Assembly (NCBI RefSeq): GCF_007483685.1
Contig: NZ_VMKN01000001.1
Coordinates: 2,533,549 to 2,597,548, forward strand
Length of the DNA stretch: 64,000 nucleotides
Direction: 5' to 3'
Origin: Litoribacter populi
GTDB taxonomy: Bacteria; Bacteroidota; Bacteroidia; Cytophagales; Cyclobacteriaceae
The notes beneath the pieces are model-generated. The model ran no database searches. It saw only the letters and a list, made by a program, of their open reading frames with translations, and was not told the DNA's origin. Of this stretch, positions 10,093 through 18,998 are shown in pieces. Both the position numbers and the translations under genes were made by a program. Positions within the stretch are counted from its first letter, which is position 1. Every line of letters begins with the position of its first letter.

Positions 10093-10241
10093 ACTCCGCT
10101 CCGCTCCGGCCTTGACAGAACCCCGGCTAAAACTGGTGTTGCATTTAGGAGAGAGTTGAAAGAAAAAAAGTGTCAAGTAAATTTAGGACGTGACAGACAT
10201 TCCTTCGTACCTCCAACTTCGTATTTCGTACTTTAATACGT

Positions 10242-10331
10242 TTAGAGCTTCAATCCTTCAACCTCAAACAATAGCGGAATAATCCTATTTTCCCGAATAA
10301 GGTCAAGGCCCAACTTTACCCCAACGTTGCC
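10242..10331 (-). pseudogene. C-terminal protein remnant ending in a short conserved tail
   Basis: On the minus strand an open stretch without a start reads GNVGVKLGLDLIRENRIIP followed by LLFEVEGLKL and a stop. It looks like the last ~30 codons of a lost gene. Part of the DNA (CTTTACCCCAACGTTGCC) recurs at 22319-22336. The parent family was not recognised. Confidence 0.4.
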
Positions 10332-10443
10332 GTGGCAGTAACCATTGTAGTATCAAGGGAGGGATCATTGCTGATAGCCCTTACCGCATAGGTGGTGGTT
10401 GAAATATTAGGGAATAGGATGCACCGGAAGCGATGTGTTCCCC
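10331..10443 (-). pseudogene. Degenerate fragment of the Ig-repeat protein gene
   Basis: This segment is a diverged, indel-bearing copy of 52281-52409 inside the 1560-residue Ig-repeat protein. Both contain the words GGCAGTAACC, TTGTAGTA, ATCATTGCTGAT, GCCCTTACCG and GTGTTCCCC in the same order. The readable part gives VRAISND and VTATA, matching the repeat unit. It indicates that another member of that gene family once stood here. Confidence 0.65.
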
Positions 10444-11114
10444 ACTATTTGCGAAAATGACTTACAAATTACAAAAATCCCCACTATCACAATATCCATG
10501 TAAAGCAGTTAGATTACAATTGGATACAATCAAATCTAAAATACAACTATGCCCTTTCCTATATTAGAGGAATTGGAAATTACGATTATCTCCAATTCTA
10601 AACTTCACCCAGAAGGGGACTCCAGCTTCTACGCCAATCTACACCCATATGGGGTAAATAATGAAGGGCTATGACTCCAAATACTGCCTAGGCTATAAAT
10701 ATTTAAACAATTAAACACTACGTAGGCTACTTATAGGAGGAAACCGATAAAGCTGATTTGACTATTGCCTAGAACTAGTATGCTGCATATTTCCCCCACT
10801 TTCCACTTTTACCAAAACAAAAAAAATTCTTGTTGAAATAAATATGGTTTTTTTAGGTCATGATGTTGATCTTTGGCAAAAGACCACACCATATCAGAAC
10901 TGACAGGGCTAACAAAACAGCAACCCTCGAGAATCTAAAGGATATCCGATGACCAACGCTTCAAAAGGATCAATACAGAAAGCAAGCTGCTTATCAATCA
11001 TCAAAATAATTGCATTTAAGTCTGAAACTGCTCCTTTATTACCTAATTGTGCATCCTCCAATTTTACAATTTGTAAATCTTACATTTAACCACTGCCAAG
11101 TACTTCAAATCCCT
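10444..11114. other. Gene-free AT-rich region
   Basis: About 670 bases hold no reading frame, RNA gene or repeat that I can support. It lies between gene debris and the terminator of the adhesin gene. Confidence 0.5.
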
Positions 11115-11152
11115 TAAAAAAAACAACCCCCTCCAGATCTCTCGGGAAGGGG
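11115..11152 (-). terminator. Rho-independent terminator of the adhesin gene
   Basis: On the minus strand CCCCTTCC and GGAGGGGG pair over 8 bp around a ~10-base loop and are followed by TTGTTTTTTTT. The hairpin starts about 30 bases after the stop codon of the gene ending at 11181. Confidence 0.85.
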
Positions 11153-11180
11153 CTGACCAATTATTCAAAGCCAGAAACTG

Positions 11181-14100
11181 TTACTTTTTCACCAGCCTGC
11201 CGGTCATCACCTCTTTACCGGATTGTACAATGACCTGGTACATTCCCGAACTCAGATCTTTCAGGTCAATGTTGTGGACAAAGTTGCCCTCCTGATGTAC
11301 CTGTTCCTCGTACACCAGTCTGCCAGCGGCATCGAATATCCTGATGCCTACCGTTCCAGCGCTTGAGAGTTGGACCAGTAAGTTAGTTTCCTGGGTGGCA
11401 GGATTAGGGTAGATCAGGATCTCACCTCTGGCTAGCTCTCTGAGTAATGTAAGCTCCCTGCTAATGGTCTGACCTGCCCTGTCAGTGCTGTGGACGGTGA
11501 CGGTCATCTGTTCTTCAGGTATTCCTGCTCCTTTCCATATAAGGACATTCCTATCTATAAAGAAATCTGGATGCTCGTCCATACTGTAGGTATGTATATT
11601 GTCCACAGGATCCAAGGTGTTTAAACTTCCGATGATCTCGCCGCTTTGGACTTTTATCGAAACCTTGTTCTTGCTCAACATGATATCTTCTGCAAGAGGT
11701 TTGTCAAGTACGATCACTGGGATGTCAATCGAATTGTCCCAGCCTTCGAAGCCTTCGTTGTCCATAGTTGCTGTTATCCTGTAAAGATCAGGTCTGAGCG
11801 GATTGTAGTCGTTCATCTGCCACTTGAGGCTGTTGATGTATTCAGGATCATTTCCCTCCTCGAAGATGACGCCTTCGCTAATTACCTTGTTAAACGCTGT
11901 GTTCCAAGGTACTACCAGCATATCGGAAAGTTCCGACTCCTCATCAATTCTACCGTTCTTCTTCGTTACTTTACATTTAAAGACGAGCAGGTTGAACCTG
12001 AAATTGTCAGTTGCCCTGTTTCCTGAAGGATCCTTGGCCTCAAATCTTACAAAGATATTCTCAGATTTCCTGAATTTGGTTCCCGGTGCGGGGTATTGAG
12101 TCAGTTCATATCCGCAATTATCGGATACCTCTACCCTGTCCCTAAAGTCTGGCATGGTGAAGGTGTCTCCTTTCTTCATCATCCATACAAAGGCTTTCTT
12201 GGCAACCTTTATTTTTGGTTTGGATTCGTCCACTACCACTACCGTGAACTCGGTAACACTTCTGTTTCCTTTGCTGTCTCTTGCAATCAGTTTGACAGTA
12301 GTCTTCCCGATATCCTCACAGGTGAAGTTGCGTTTGCTTAGCTCCAGTATGAGATTGTCGCAGGATGCTTCGGAACCGTTATCCGCCATGGCAGTGGTAA
12401 GAGTTGCCTTGCCTTGACTGTTGAGTTTCAGTATCACCACAGGCTTAGCTTTGGCAATTACTTCACATTTACATTTCGGCTGTTCAATAACAACTACCTT
12501 GGCCATTGACACACAGTTGTCTTCTCCTTTAACCCTCACATTGTATTTGCCTGGCAATACTTGGCTGAATACCGGACTGGTCTGGAATGCTCCACCAATG
12601 CTGTAGGTGTATTTACGGCCCCGTGGTGAGTTGACCTTGATGTTGCCCGTGGGTACTTCACATGTAGGCTGGATCACGCTTACTTCCGGTGCTGCTGGTG
12701 TCAGAGGTTCTTTTATTACGACTACCTTGGCCAATGACACACAGTTGTCTGCTCCTTTAACCGTCACCTGGTAAGTGCCTGGCATTACATTGTTGAATAC
12801 CGGACTGGTCTGGAATGCTCCACCAATGCTATAGGTATACTTACGTTTACGTCCCAGAGGTGAGGTGACCTTGATGGTGCCCGTGGATACTTCACATGTA
12901 GGCTGGATCACGCTTACTTCCGGTGCTGCTGGTGCCAGAGGTTCTGTTATTACAACTACCTTGGCCAATGACACACAGTTGTCTGCTCCTTTAACCGTCA
13001 CTTGGTAAGTGCCTGGCATTACGTTGTTGAATACCGGACTGGCCTGGAATGCTCCGCCAATGCTATAGGTATTTTTACGTTTACGGCCCTGCGGTGAGGT
13101 GACCTTGATGGTCCCAGTGGGGTTTTCACACGTAGGCTGGATCACGCTTACATCTGGTGCTGCTGGTGCCAGAGGTTCTGTAATAACAACTACCGTGGCA
13201 CTTGAAACACATTCGTCTGCGCCTTTTACCGTCACCTGGTAAGTGCCTGGCATTACGTTGTTGAATACCGGACTGGCCTGGAATGCTCCGCCAATGCTAT
13301 AAGTATTTTTACGTTTACGGCCCCGCGGTGAGGTGACCTTAATGGTGCCAGTGGGGTTTTCACACGTAGGCTGGATCACGCTTACTTTCGGTGCTGGTGC
13401 CAAAGGTTCTGAAATAACAACTACCGTGGCCATTGAAACACATTCGTCTGCGCCTTTTACCGTCACCTGGTAAGTGCCTGGCAATACGTTGTTGAATACC
13501 GGACTGGTCTGGAAGGCTCCGCCAATGCTATAGGTATTTTTACGTTTACGGCCCCGCGGTGAGGTGACCTTGATAGTGCCAGTGGGGTTTTCACACGTAG
13601 GCTGGATCACGCTTACTTTCGGTGCTGGTGCCAGAGGTTCTGTAATAACAACTACCGTGGCCATTGAAATACATTCGTCTGCGCCTTTTACCGTCACCTG
13701 GTAAGTGCCTGGCAATACATTGTTGAATACCGGACTGGTCTGGAATGCTCCGCCAATACTATAGGTATATTTACGTTTACGGCCCCGCGGTGAGGTGACC
13801 TTGATGGTCCCAGTGGGGTTTTCACACGTAGGCTGGATCACGATTACTTCAGGCGCTGGAGGTGCGTCCTCGGCTTCCTGTATCGTAAATGGCGCAGAGG
13901 CTACACTAACACATTCGTCCTCATTGGTGGCCGTCACATTGTAAGTCACGCCGGTGGTGAAGCCGGTGATCTCCCCGCCGGCTCCCACCGTCGGTCCCGC
14001 AGGGCTGAAGATATAGGTGTAGGCTGGATCGTAATTCGTGATCGTGGCACTGCCCGGGTCCTCGCACGTCGGATCCACAACAACAACCAGCGGCTGAACA

Positions 14101-15050
14101 GGGGCTTCCTCGGCTTCTTGTATCATAAACGGTGCAGAGGCTACACTAATACACTCGTCCTCATTGGTGGCCGTTACGGTATAAGACTCTCCTGTGATAA
14201 AACCGGTGATCTCGCCGTTTGCTCCAACCGTCGGTCCCGAAGGACTGAAAATATAGGTGTAGGCAGCATCGTAATTCGTGATCGTGGCGCTGCCCGGCTC
14301 CTCGCACGTCGGATCCACAACAACAACCACAGGCTGAACAGGGGCTTCCTCAGCTTCCTCTATCGTGAACTCAGCAGAGGCAGGGCTCACGCACTCGTCG
14401 CCGCTGGTGGCCGTCACGGTGTAAGTCACACCGGTGGTGAAGCCGGTGATCTCCCCGCCGGCTCCCACCGTCGGTCCCGCAGGGCTGAAGATATAGGTGT
14501 AGGCAGCATCGTAATTCGTGATCGTGGCGCTGCCCGGCTCCTCGCACGTCGGATCCACAACAACAACCACAGGCTGAACAGGGGCTTCCTCAGCTTCCTC
14601 TATCGTGAACTCAGCAGAGGCAGGGCTCACGCACTCGTCGCCGCTGGTGGCCGTCACGGTGTAAGTCACGCCGGTGGTGAAGCCGGTGATCTCCCCGCCG
14701 GCTCCCACCGTCGGTCCCGCAGGGCTGAAGATATAGGTGTACGCTGGATCGTAATTCGTGATCGTGGCACTGCCCGGCTCCTCGCACGTCGGATCCACAA
14801 CAACAACCACAGGCTGAACAGGGGCTTCCTCGGCTTCCTCAATGGTGAACTCAGCAGAGGCAGGGCTCACGCACTCGTCGCCGCTGGTGGCCGTCACGGT
14901 GTAAGTCACGCCGGTGGTGAAGCCGGTGATCTCGCCGCCGGCTCCCACCGTCGGTCCCGCAGGGCTGAAGATATAGGTGTAGGCAGCATTGTAGTTGGTG
15001 ATAGTGGCGCTGCCCGGATCCTCGCACGTCGGCTGGACAACCGCAACCAC
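11181..15050 (-). CDS. C-terminal part of split ice-binding-type adhesin: Ig-like repeats, HYR, T9SS sorting domain
   Basis: This 1289-codon frame is in phase with the upstream ORF (15054-15995) and separated from it only by one TAG. It begins at a GTG that is simply an internal Val codon and has no signal peptide. Order: five ~80-residue repeats of type A (DPTCEEPGSATITNY..FSPAGPTVGAGG), six ~77-residue repeats of type B (IQPTCENPTGTIKVTSP..YTYSIGGAFQ), a HYR-like domain (~residues 860-930, FTVVVVDESKPKI), a second HYR-like segment, cadherin-like strands, and a type A T9SS C-terminal domain (LIYPNPATQETN to GRLVKK). The intact protein would be exported by Sec and T9SS and fixed to the cell surface. 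On its own this part could not be secreted. Confidence 0.85.
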   Translation of the reverse strand: MVAVVQPTCEDPGSATITNYNAAYTYIFSPAGPTVGAGGEITGFTTGVTYTVTATSGDECVSPASAEFTIEEAEEAPVQPVVVVVDPTCEEPGSATITNYDPAYTYIFSPAGPTVGAGGEITGFTTGVTYTVTATSGDECVSPASAEFTIEEAEEAPVQPVVVVVDPTCEEPGSATITNYDAAYTYIFSPAGPTVGAGGEITGFTTGVTYTVTATSGDECVSPASAEFTIEEAEEAPVQPVVVVVDPTCEEPGSATITNYDAAYTYIFSPSGPTVGANGEITGFITGESYTVTATNEDECISVASAPFMIQEAEEAPVQPLVVVVDPTCEDPGSATITNYDPAYTYIFSPAGPTVGAGGEITGFTTGVTYNVTATNEDECVSVASAPFTIQEAEDAPPAPEVIVIQPTCENPTGTIKVTSPRGRKRKYTYSIGGAFQTSPVFNNVLPGTYQVTVKGADECISMATVVVITEPLAPAPKVSVIQPTCENPTGTIKVTSPRGRKRKNTYSIGGAFQTSPVFNNVLPGTYQVTVKGADECVSMATVVVISEPLAPAPKVSVIQPTCENPTGTIKVTSPRGRKRKNTYSIGGAFQASPVFNNVMPGTYQVTVKGADECVSSATVVVITEPLAPAAPDVSVIQPTCENPTGTIKVTSPQGRKRKNTYSIGGAFQASPVFNNVMPGTYQVTVKGADNCVSLAKVVVITEPLAPAAPEVSVIQPTCEVSTGTIKVTSPLGRKRKYTYSIGGAFQTSPVFNNVMPGTYQVTVKGADNCVSLAKVVVIKEPLTPAAPEVSVIQPTCEVPTGNIKVNSPRGRKYTYSIGGAFQTSPVFSQVLPGKYNVRVKGEDNCVSMAKVVVIEQPKCKCEVIAKAKPVVILKLNSQGKATLTTAMADNGSEASCDNLILELSKRNFTCEDIGKTTVKLIARDSKGNRSVTEFTVVVVDESKPKIKVAKKAFVWMMKKGDTFTMPDFRDRVEVSDNCGYELTQYPAPGTKFRKSENIFVRFEAKDPSGNRATDNFRFNLLVFKCKVTKKNGRIDEESELSDMLVVPWNTAFNKVISEGVIFEEGNDPEYINSLKWQMNDYNPLRPDLYRITATMDNEGFEGWDNSIDIPVIVLDKPLAEDIMLSKNKVSIKVQSGEIIGSLNTLDPVDNIHTYSMDEHPDFFIDRNVLIWKGAGIPEEQMTVTVHSTDRAGQTISRELTLLRELARGEILIYPNPATQETNLLVQLSSAGTVGIRIFDAAGRLVYEEQVHQEGNFVHNIDLKDLSSGMYQVIVQSGKEVMTGRLVKK
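12480..13860 (-). repeat. Six tandem type-B Ig-like repeats (~230 bp each)
   Basis: Each unit encodes an Ig-like module with QPTCE, TIKV.SP.GRKRK, YSIGGAFQ and PVFNNV(L/M)PGTYQVTVKGAD. The units are nearly identical at DNA level, with clustered small differences, which suggests recent duplication or gene conversion. They are likely stalk domains holding the N-terminal domain away from the cell. Confidence 0.88.
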
Positions 15051-15300
15051 CGGCTAGGCCGGGGCTTCCTCGGCTTCTTCTATCGTGAACTCAGCAGAGG
15101 CTGCCGATGCACATTCATCTGTATTGTTTGCTGTAACCGTATATGTCACGCCGGGGGTAAAACCAGTAATAACGCCACTGGCGTCAACAACAGGTCCTGC
15201 CGGAGAGAAGACATATGTGTAAGCTGGATCGTAGTTGGTGATCGTGGCGCTGCCCGGCTCCTCGCACGTCGGCTGCACAAGCGCAACTATAGGTGCTTCT
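13861..15300 (-). repeat. Six tandem type-A Ig-like repeats (~240 bp each)
   Basis: The units run across the TAG at 15054. The middle ones differ by only a few bases per 240. The unit encodes PTCEEPGSATITNYD.AYTY, FSPAGPTVGAGGEITGF and TATSGDECVSPASAEFTIEEAEEAP. The high identity leaves an artificial open frame on the plus strand. Such arrays change copy number easily by slippage or unequal recombination. Confidence 0.9.
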
Positions 15301-15995
15301 GCCTGGTCAGCTGGCACAATAATGTCATTATTATTCAATAGGATAGCTCCTGAGATTGCTAAAGCCCTGCCGTAAAGGGTAGAACCTTCGAGTAATTCGA
15401 TCTGCCCGTCGGCAACAATAGTCCCTCTGAAAACTGAATTTGCACCTAACTCAACGGCACCACCTATTTGCCAATAGACATTACTCAGACAAGCTCCATT
15501 TATAAGTGTAATCGTGGAGTTTGCACTTGTGGAAAAAGCACCACCTATTTGTATTATAAATATAGCATTCGGATCGCCTTGAGCATCCAATATTAATCCC
15601 CCCTCTAAGGTTGCAGCACTTCCAATGCAGTAAACGCCGGGGGTAAGAATCTGACCGTTTCCTAATGGAGTAGTTAAAACAGTCCCACAGGTTCTGTTGG
15701 ATAAATCTGTATAAGCAGCCTCCACATCAGCCCTAACTCCATTTAAATATGGATCACCCACCGGATAAATTGTTCCAGTTACAATTCCCGGTGGAAACCC
15801 AGTGATAGCACCTGCAAAAGTGCCAAGATCACCATTTACAACCGTATTCCCATCATTGGTTATAGCACCAGCCCCAGTAAATACCCCGAAAGAGGAAGCT
15901 GTGCCTAAGTTTGGTGCTGTTGTCTGTCCGAAAATCACATTAGGCATTAAAAAAAGATAAACTGCCACTAATGTGTAGAGTAGTTTTGTTTTCAT
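15054..15995 (-). CDS. N-terminal part of split adhesin: DUF3494 ice-binding-like domain
   Basis: The 313-residue product has a signal peptide (MKTKLLYTLVAVYLFLMPNVIFGQ) and a DUF3494/ice-binding-protein domain (~residues 30-230): LGTASSFGVFTGAGAITNDG, GDLGTFAGAITGFPPG, LTPGVYCIGSAATLEGGLILD, IFIIQIGGAFSTSANSTI, YWQIGGAVELG, GTIVADGQIELLEGSTLYGRAL. One type-A repeat follows, then TAG at 15054-15056. The frame continues in phase into 11181-15050. In the sister repeats the same position is CAG (APVQPVV), so one C-to-T change explains the stop. As read, the product would be secreted without its T9SS anchor. Members of this family bind ice or other surfaces; the exact ligand is not visible here. 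Confidence 0.87.
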   Translation of the reverse strand: MKTKLLYTLVAVYLFLMPNVIFGQTTAPNLGTASSFGVFTGAGAITNDGNTVVNGDLGTFAGAITGFPPGIVTGTIYPVGDPYLNGVRADVEAAYTDLSNRTCGTVLTTPLGNGQILTPGVYCIGSAATLEGGLILDAQGDPNAIFIIQIGGAFSTSANSTITLINGACLSNVYWQIGGAVELGANSVFRGTIVADGQIELLEGSTLYGRALAISGAILLNNNDIIVPADQAEAPIVALVQPTCEEPGSATITNYDPAYTYVFSPAGPVVDASGVITGFTPGVTYTVTANNTDECASAASAEFTIEEAEEAPA

Positions 15996-16126
15996 ATTGG
16001 AGTTTTTTTAAATCGTGATGAAGAGTAAAGACAAGAATAAAATATCATCCTTTGGATACATGAGTGCGATATAAGAAATGCTTAAACCTCTCCGTTGAAG
16101 ATAATCTAGATTTACTTCTGTTTCTT

Positions 16127-16440
16127 TCAATTTGGGGTTGACCAAAAATATTTCAGAAACTTGATATCGGGATCAGCAAAGCAGGTGTCTAGTACCTCTA
16201 ACCCTGAGATGCTATTGACTTGTGGAAAAAATTCCAAAGCAAGGCCATTTATCCACTATCAGCTATAACTATGTCAGCCTTTAATAGGGATTGATAATAT
16301 GTTGAATCCGCTTCTATTGAATCAAGACCTGGATCTGATGGTGCTATTAATAAGCCATCAGCTTTAAGAGTTTTTATAACTTCTTTGATTTGTCCATTAA
16401 AAAAGTTTATGCCAAGAATATTTATATAATTGCTTTTCAT
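16127..16440 (-). pseudogene. WecG/TagA/CpsF-type glycosyltransferase, decayed remnant
   Basis: The ATG-led part reads MKSNYINILGINFFNGQ, GLLIAPSDPGLDSIEAD and YYQSLLKADIVIADSG and then meets a stop at 16249-16251. In a neighbouring frame family-like sequence continues: VNSISGLEVLD, CFADPDIKFLKYFW, ending at 16127. Such enzymes make N-acetylmannosaminuronyl or similar sugar transfers in cell-surface polysaccharide assembly and normally have ~230-280 residues. Only about 100 remain, with a nonsense codon, a frameshift and a lost 3' half. The gene is dead. Confidence 0.75.
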
Positions 16441-16719
16441 GATGTTATTTTATTTGAATAAATCTAAATAAATGAAAAGCTCTAAATTTTAATTTTCGAT
16501 GAAACGCATAAAAATAAATTTGAAATACTGAAAAAGCAGGTTAAAAAATATTCTCCGATGCTCTGGCAAATCCGAGCTATAACTTTAAACAATAGTATAT
16601 TCGGTATTTACAATATAAATAATGGAAAAATTCTACCAAAGTCAATATTTTGACCAGATTTTATTTATAATAACGTAATTTTATTACTCATGATTTTTCT
16701 TTAAAAAGACCTAAATTGC
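16441..16719. other. AT-rich gap between two gene remnants
   Basis: Very AT-rich sequence between the glycosyltransferase remnant and the IS21 remnant. No reading frame or RNA feature is seen. Confidence 0.4.
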
Positions 16720-17260
16720 CATATTGACCACCGGATATCTTCAGGTATCGTTTGCTTTGCGGTTTCTACTTAAACCGTAAAGCATGGCCGGAAAAACGAT
16801 AACCATGAGTAAACTCAAAAAGATAATTCGCCACCGTGACAACGGCAGGGCATTGCAGATCATCTCCAAGACCGTTGGAATTGCCCGCAACACGGTCAAA
16901 AAATACCTTCAACTTATTGAAGCCAAAAACCTGGGATATGGCAATCTTCTGGATATGGGCGACGAAGTACTTGATGCCCTGCTTGCCGATCCCGGCCACA
17001 CATCAGAACAAAGATTCGTGGATCTTGAGGCTTTTTTCCTTTAATAAAGGATATACTGACCCCCTCCCCAACCGGCCGGATCCAGTGACCCAATGTCCGT
17101 TTTCAGGCTTTAATCACCTGCCATTCCGGTCCCGTCTTCATTGTCGGGACTTACCCCCTATAAATTAAACATTAAAAAGAATCCGGAGCATGTTGACCCC
17201 TTACGGGTCCTGTTCCGGAGTATGCTGATCTCTCTTTCAGATGGTTTTGGTTTCTAAGCG
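16720..17260 (+). mobile_element. Internally deleted IS21-family element
   Basis: Only the 5' part of istA remains, followed by ~200 bp of what looks like IS right-end sequence and no istB. Near the right side TCCGGAGCATGTTGACC and TCCGGAGTATGCTGATC form a direct repeat (about 17182-17235), as in the multiple terminal repeats of IS21 elements. The outer limits are approximate. Confidence 0.55.
16784..17044 (+). pseudogene. IstA transposase N-terminal fragment
   Basis: The 86-codon frame carries the IS21 IstA N-terminal helix-turn-helix (SKLKKIIRHRDNG, ALQIISKTVGIARNTVKKYL) and the following conserved stretch, then stops after VDLEAFFL. Full IstA has about 400-520 residues with a DDE core, which is absent, so the protein cannot catalyse transposition. 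Confidence 0.8.
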
Positions 17261-17396
17261 GTGATTTTGAAACACCTAGATTAGAACACTATGGCAGAAA
17301 AACCAAAAACCTATAAGTCAGATTAAACAGTTATTGATTTTATACTATACTAAAAAGAAACTCTAACTCCAAATTCATTTAGCTTTGAAAGTGTCA

Positions 17397-18110
17397 CTAA
17401 TTAGATAAAGTATTTATTTTCGCCAAAAGATTCGACCGGTAACTATTACTTATAGGTATGACCTTTTTTCTTACCTCAAGGTTCGATGGATCTATATTTT
17501 CAATCTTATCCAATCTCACAATAAAGGACCTATGAATTCTTGCAAAAGCATTTTTGGGAAGGGTCTCCTCTACTGTTCTCAGCTTCGCATGAGCCACATA
17601 CATCTTTTCCTCCGTGTAAATTTTGATATAATCTCCAAAAGCCTCTATATACAAAATATCCTTTAATTGAAAACTCAACAACAAGGAATCAATTTTTATG
17701 AAGATTTGCTTGGACTTATCTTGCCTACCTAAATCGCCCGTCTTTTCCAAGTTTGATTTTGCTTTTCTAACTGCCTTCAAAAACCGGGAATAATTCTCAA
17801 TGGGCTTTAATAGAAAATCTGCTACCTCATAATCAAATGCCGGTACCGCATAGGTATCCTTCGAAGTGGTCATAATGATTTGAGGTTGATCTGCTAAGGA
17901 ATCCAAAAGTTCTAGTCCACTCATTTCCGGCATTTCTACATCCAGGAACAGTATATCAACCTTTACTTCAGATAGCATTCGGAAGGCGTCCACCGGATTG
18001 TCAAATACTCCAATTACTTCGAGAAAAGGAGTTTTCGCCACAAGAATCTCTAAAATCTTCAGTGACATCCGGTCATCATCCACTAGTACGCAAGTATATT
18101 TTCTTTTCAT
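17397..18110 (-). CDS. LytTR-family response regulator
   Basis: The 237-residue regulator has a receiver domain (~5-120) with the acidic pair at VDDDR, phospho-acceptor Asp57 in ILFLDVEMPEMSGLE and the conserved TTSKD and FLLKP motifs. It is followed by a LytTR DNA-binding domain (~135-235: FIKIDSLLLSFQLKDILYIEA, DYIKIYT, FARIHRSFIVRL, IPISNSYR). Such proteins bind direct repeats upstream of target genes once phosphorylated. It lies 135 bp downstream of, and on the same strand as, the REC-Hpt protein. Together with the hybrid kinase on the other side of the divergent gap this suggests one phosphorelay (inference). Confidence 0.94.
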   Translation of the reverse strand: MKRKYTCVLVDDDRMSLKILEILVAKTPFLEVIGVFDNPVDAFRMLSEVKVDILFLDVEMPEMSGLELLDSLADQPQIIMTTSKDTYAVPAFDYEVADFLLKPIENYSRFLKAVRKAKSNLEKTGDLGRQDKSKQIFIKIDSLLLSFQLKDILYIEAFGDYIKIYTEEKMYVAHAKLRTVEETLPKNAFARIHRSFIVRLDKIENIDPSNLEVRKKVIPISNSYRSNLLAKINTLSN

Positions 18111-18245
18111 AAAAAATCAATTAGAACGGTTAAAAAACCTACGGTCACAAAAATAAGCCTTGGACGGTAACAAGGTACTAAGTTAGTAAAAAACAAAAAC
18201 TTATAATAACTAGAAATCACCTATTTATTGTTTTTATTTGATTTT

Positions 18246-18998
18246 TTAAAGATTTCTTTTTTTCTTTTCAAGTGAATCGATTACATTTTGGGTTATCTCT
18301 TCCAACCGTATAATTCTAGCCATAAAGGTTTCGGTAGAAGTCATGAATTCCAAATCAAACTCAAGCTCTGTCAGCAGCTCCTTTTGCTTCATAGAGCCAA
18401 CATATGTATAGTTGGCTTTGGTCTTATGAACGAGGGATTTGAGACTTTTCCAATCCTCGAGGAGACAATAAGTTTTCATCTTAAAAAGAAACTTTGGTGC
18501 CTCTTCAATAAAAATATCTATAATTTCTTTCATTAGTTGAGGATTGGAATTGGTGATGTTTTTTAGATAAACTGTAGAGGTTGACACAGTTTTAGGGCTT
18601 TGAACACCTCCCATGTTCATCAATTCGGTTAATGTGGAAAATAACACCTCCTTTTGTATCGGCTTGCGCAAAAAATAGTTGACTCCAGAAATCTTCAGCT
18701 CATTTAAAACAGGCACACTCGTCTCTCCTGTAAGAAAAACAATCTGCATATTATCAATATTTCTATTCCCCTCAGCTCTGAGTGATTTATAAGTCGCTAA
18801 TCCATCCATTTCCGGCATTTGATAATCCAAGATCAATATGTCAAATGCGTTTTGCTTGACCTCCTCCAACACGGCTCTCCCATTCCCCACTAGTGTTACC
18901 TCATATCCCCATTGAGACAATAGCGTACCCATGAATTTTTGGGAAATCATATTGTCCTCTGCTAAGAGAATTTTGCCTGACTTAATAGATCTTGCCAT
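18246..18998 (-). CDS. Receiver-Hpt phosphotransfer protein
   Basis: The 250-residue protein has an N-terminal receiver (~8-125) with LLAEDNMISQKF, phospho-Asp58 in ILILDYQMPEMDG, T in FLTGET and K in FLRKPI. A C-terminal Hpt-like helical bundle (~140-245) has the likely phospho-His in LVHKTKANYTYVG. It has no DNA-binding domain. Such a shuttle takes phosphate from a hybrid kinase and passes it to a regulator such as the adjacent LytTR protein. Many Bacteroidota kinases carry REC and Hpt domains in one chain, so it might also be a detached kinase tail. Confidence 0.88.
   Translation of the reverse strand: MARSIKSGKILLAEDNMISQKFMGTLLSQWGYEVTLVGNGRAVLEEVKQNAFDILILDYQMPEMDGLATYKSLRAEGNRNIDNMQIVFLTGETSVPVLNELKISGVNYFLRKPIQKEVLFSTLTELMNMGGVQSPKTVSTSTVYLKNITNSNPQLMKEIIDIFIEEAPKFLFKMKTYCLLEDWKSLKSLVHKTKANYTYVGSMKQKELLTELEFDLEFMTSTETFMARIIRLEEITQNVIDSLEKKKRNL

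Larger units (their letters stand above)
8789..10195 (+). mobile_element. Complete IS3-family insertion sequence (1407 bp)
   Basis: The element carries orfA and orfB in the usual IS3 arrangement. Its ends are imperfect inverted repeats beginning TG and ending CA: left TGTCATGTCCTGATAT, right (complement) TGTCACGTCCTAAATT, followed on both sides by a nearly shared CTTGAC. It is flanked by the 3-bp direct repeat GAC (8786-8788 and 10196-10198), the size expected for this family. Both reading frames and the frameshift site look intact, so it may still be active. Confidence 0.92.
8753..10234. repeat. Palindromic repeat split by the IS3 insertion
   Basis: The left arm (about 8753-8785, with GAAGTTGGAAG and GAGGTACGAAG) and the right arm (about 10202-10234, with CTTCGTACCTCCAACTTCG) are reverse complements apart from a 7-bp extra segment in the left arm. 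Without the IS they would form one hairpin of ~25-30 bp directly behind the S9 peptidase gene. It looks like an extragenic palindrome or a terminator-type repeat. The IS sits in its loop. Confidence 0.7.

Noticed and set aside
14118-15341. Long open frame of 407 codons on the plus strand
   Set aside because: It is antisense to the nearly identical type-A repeats; the absence of stops is copied from unit to unit and the Arg/His-rich translation resembles no protein.
11181-15995. Programmed read-through of the TAG as a regular feature
   Set aside because: Sister repeats have CAG there and no conserved read-through context is visible; a point mutation or sequencing error is simpler.
16127-17260. 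Possible intact polysaccharide gene cluster
   Set aside because: Only a broken WecG/TagA-like remnant and an IS21 fragment are present.
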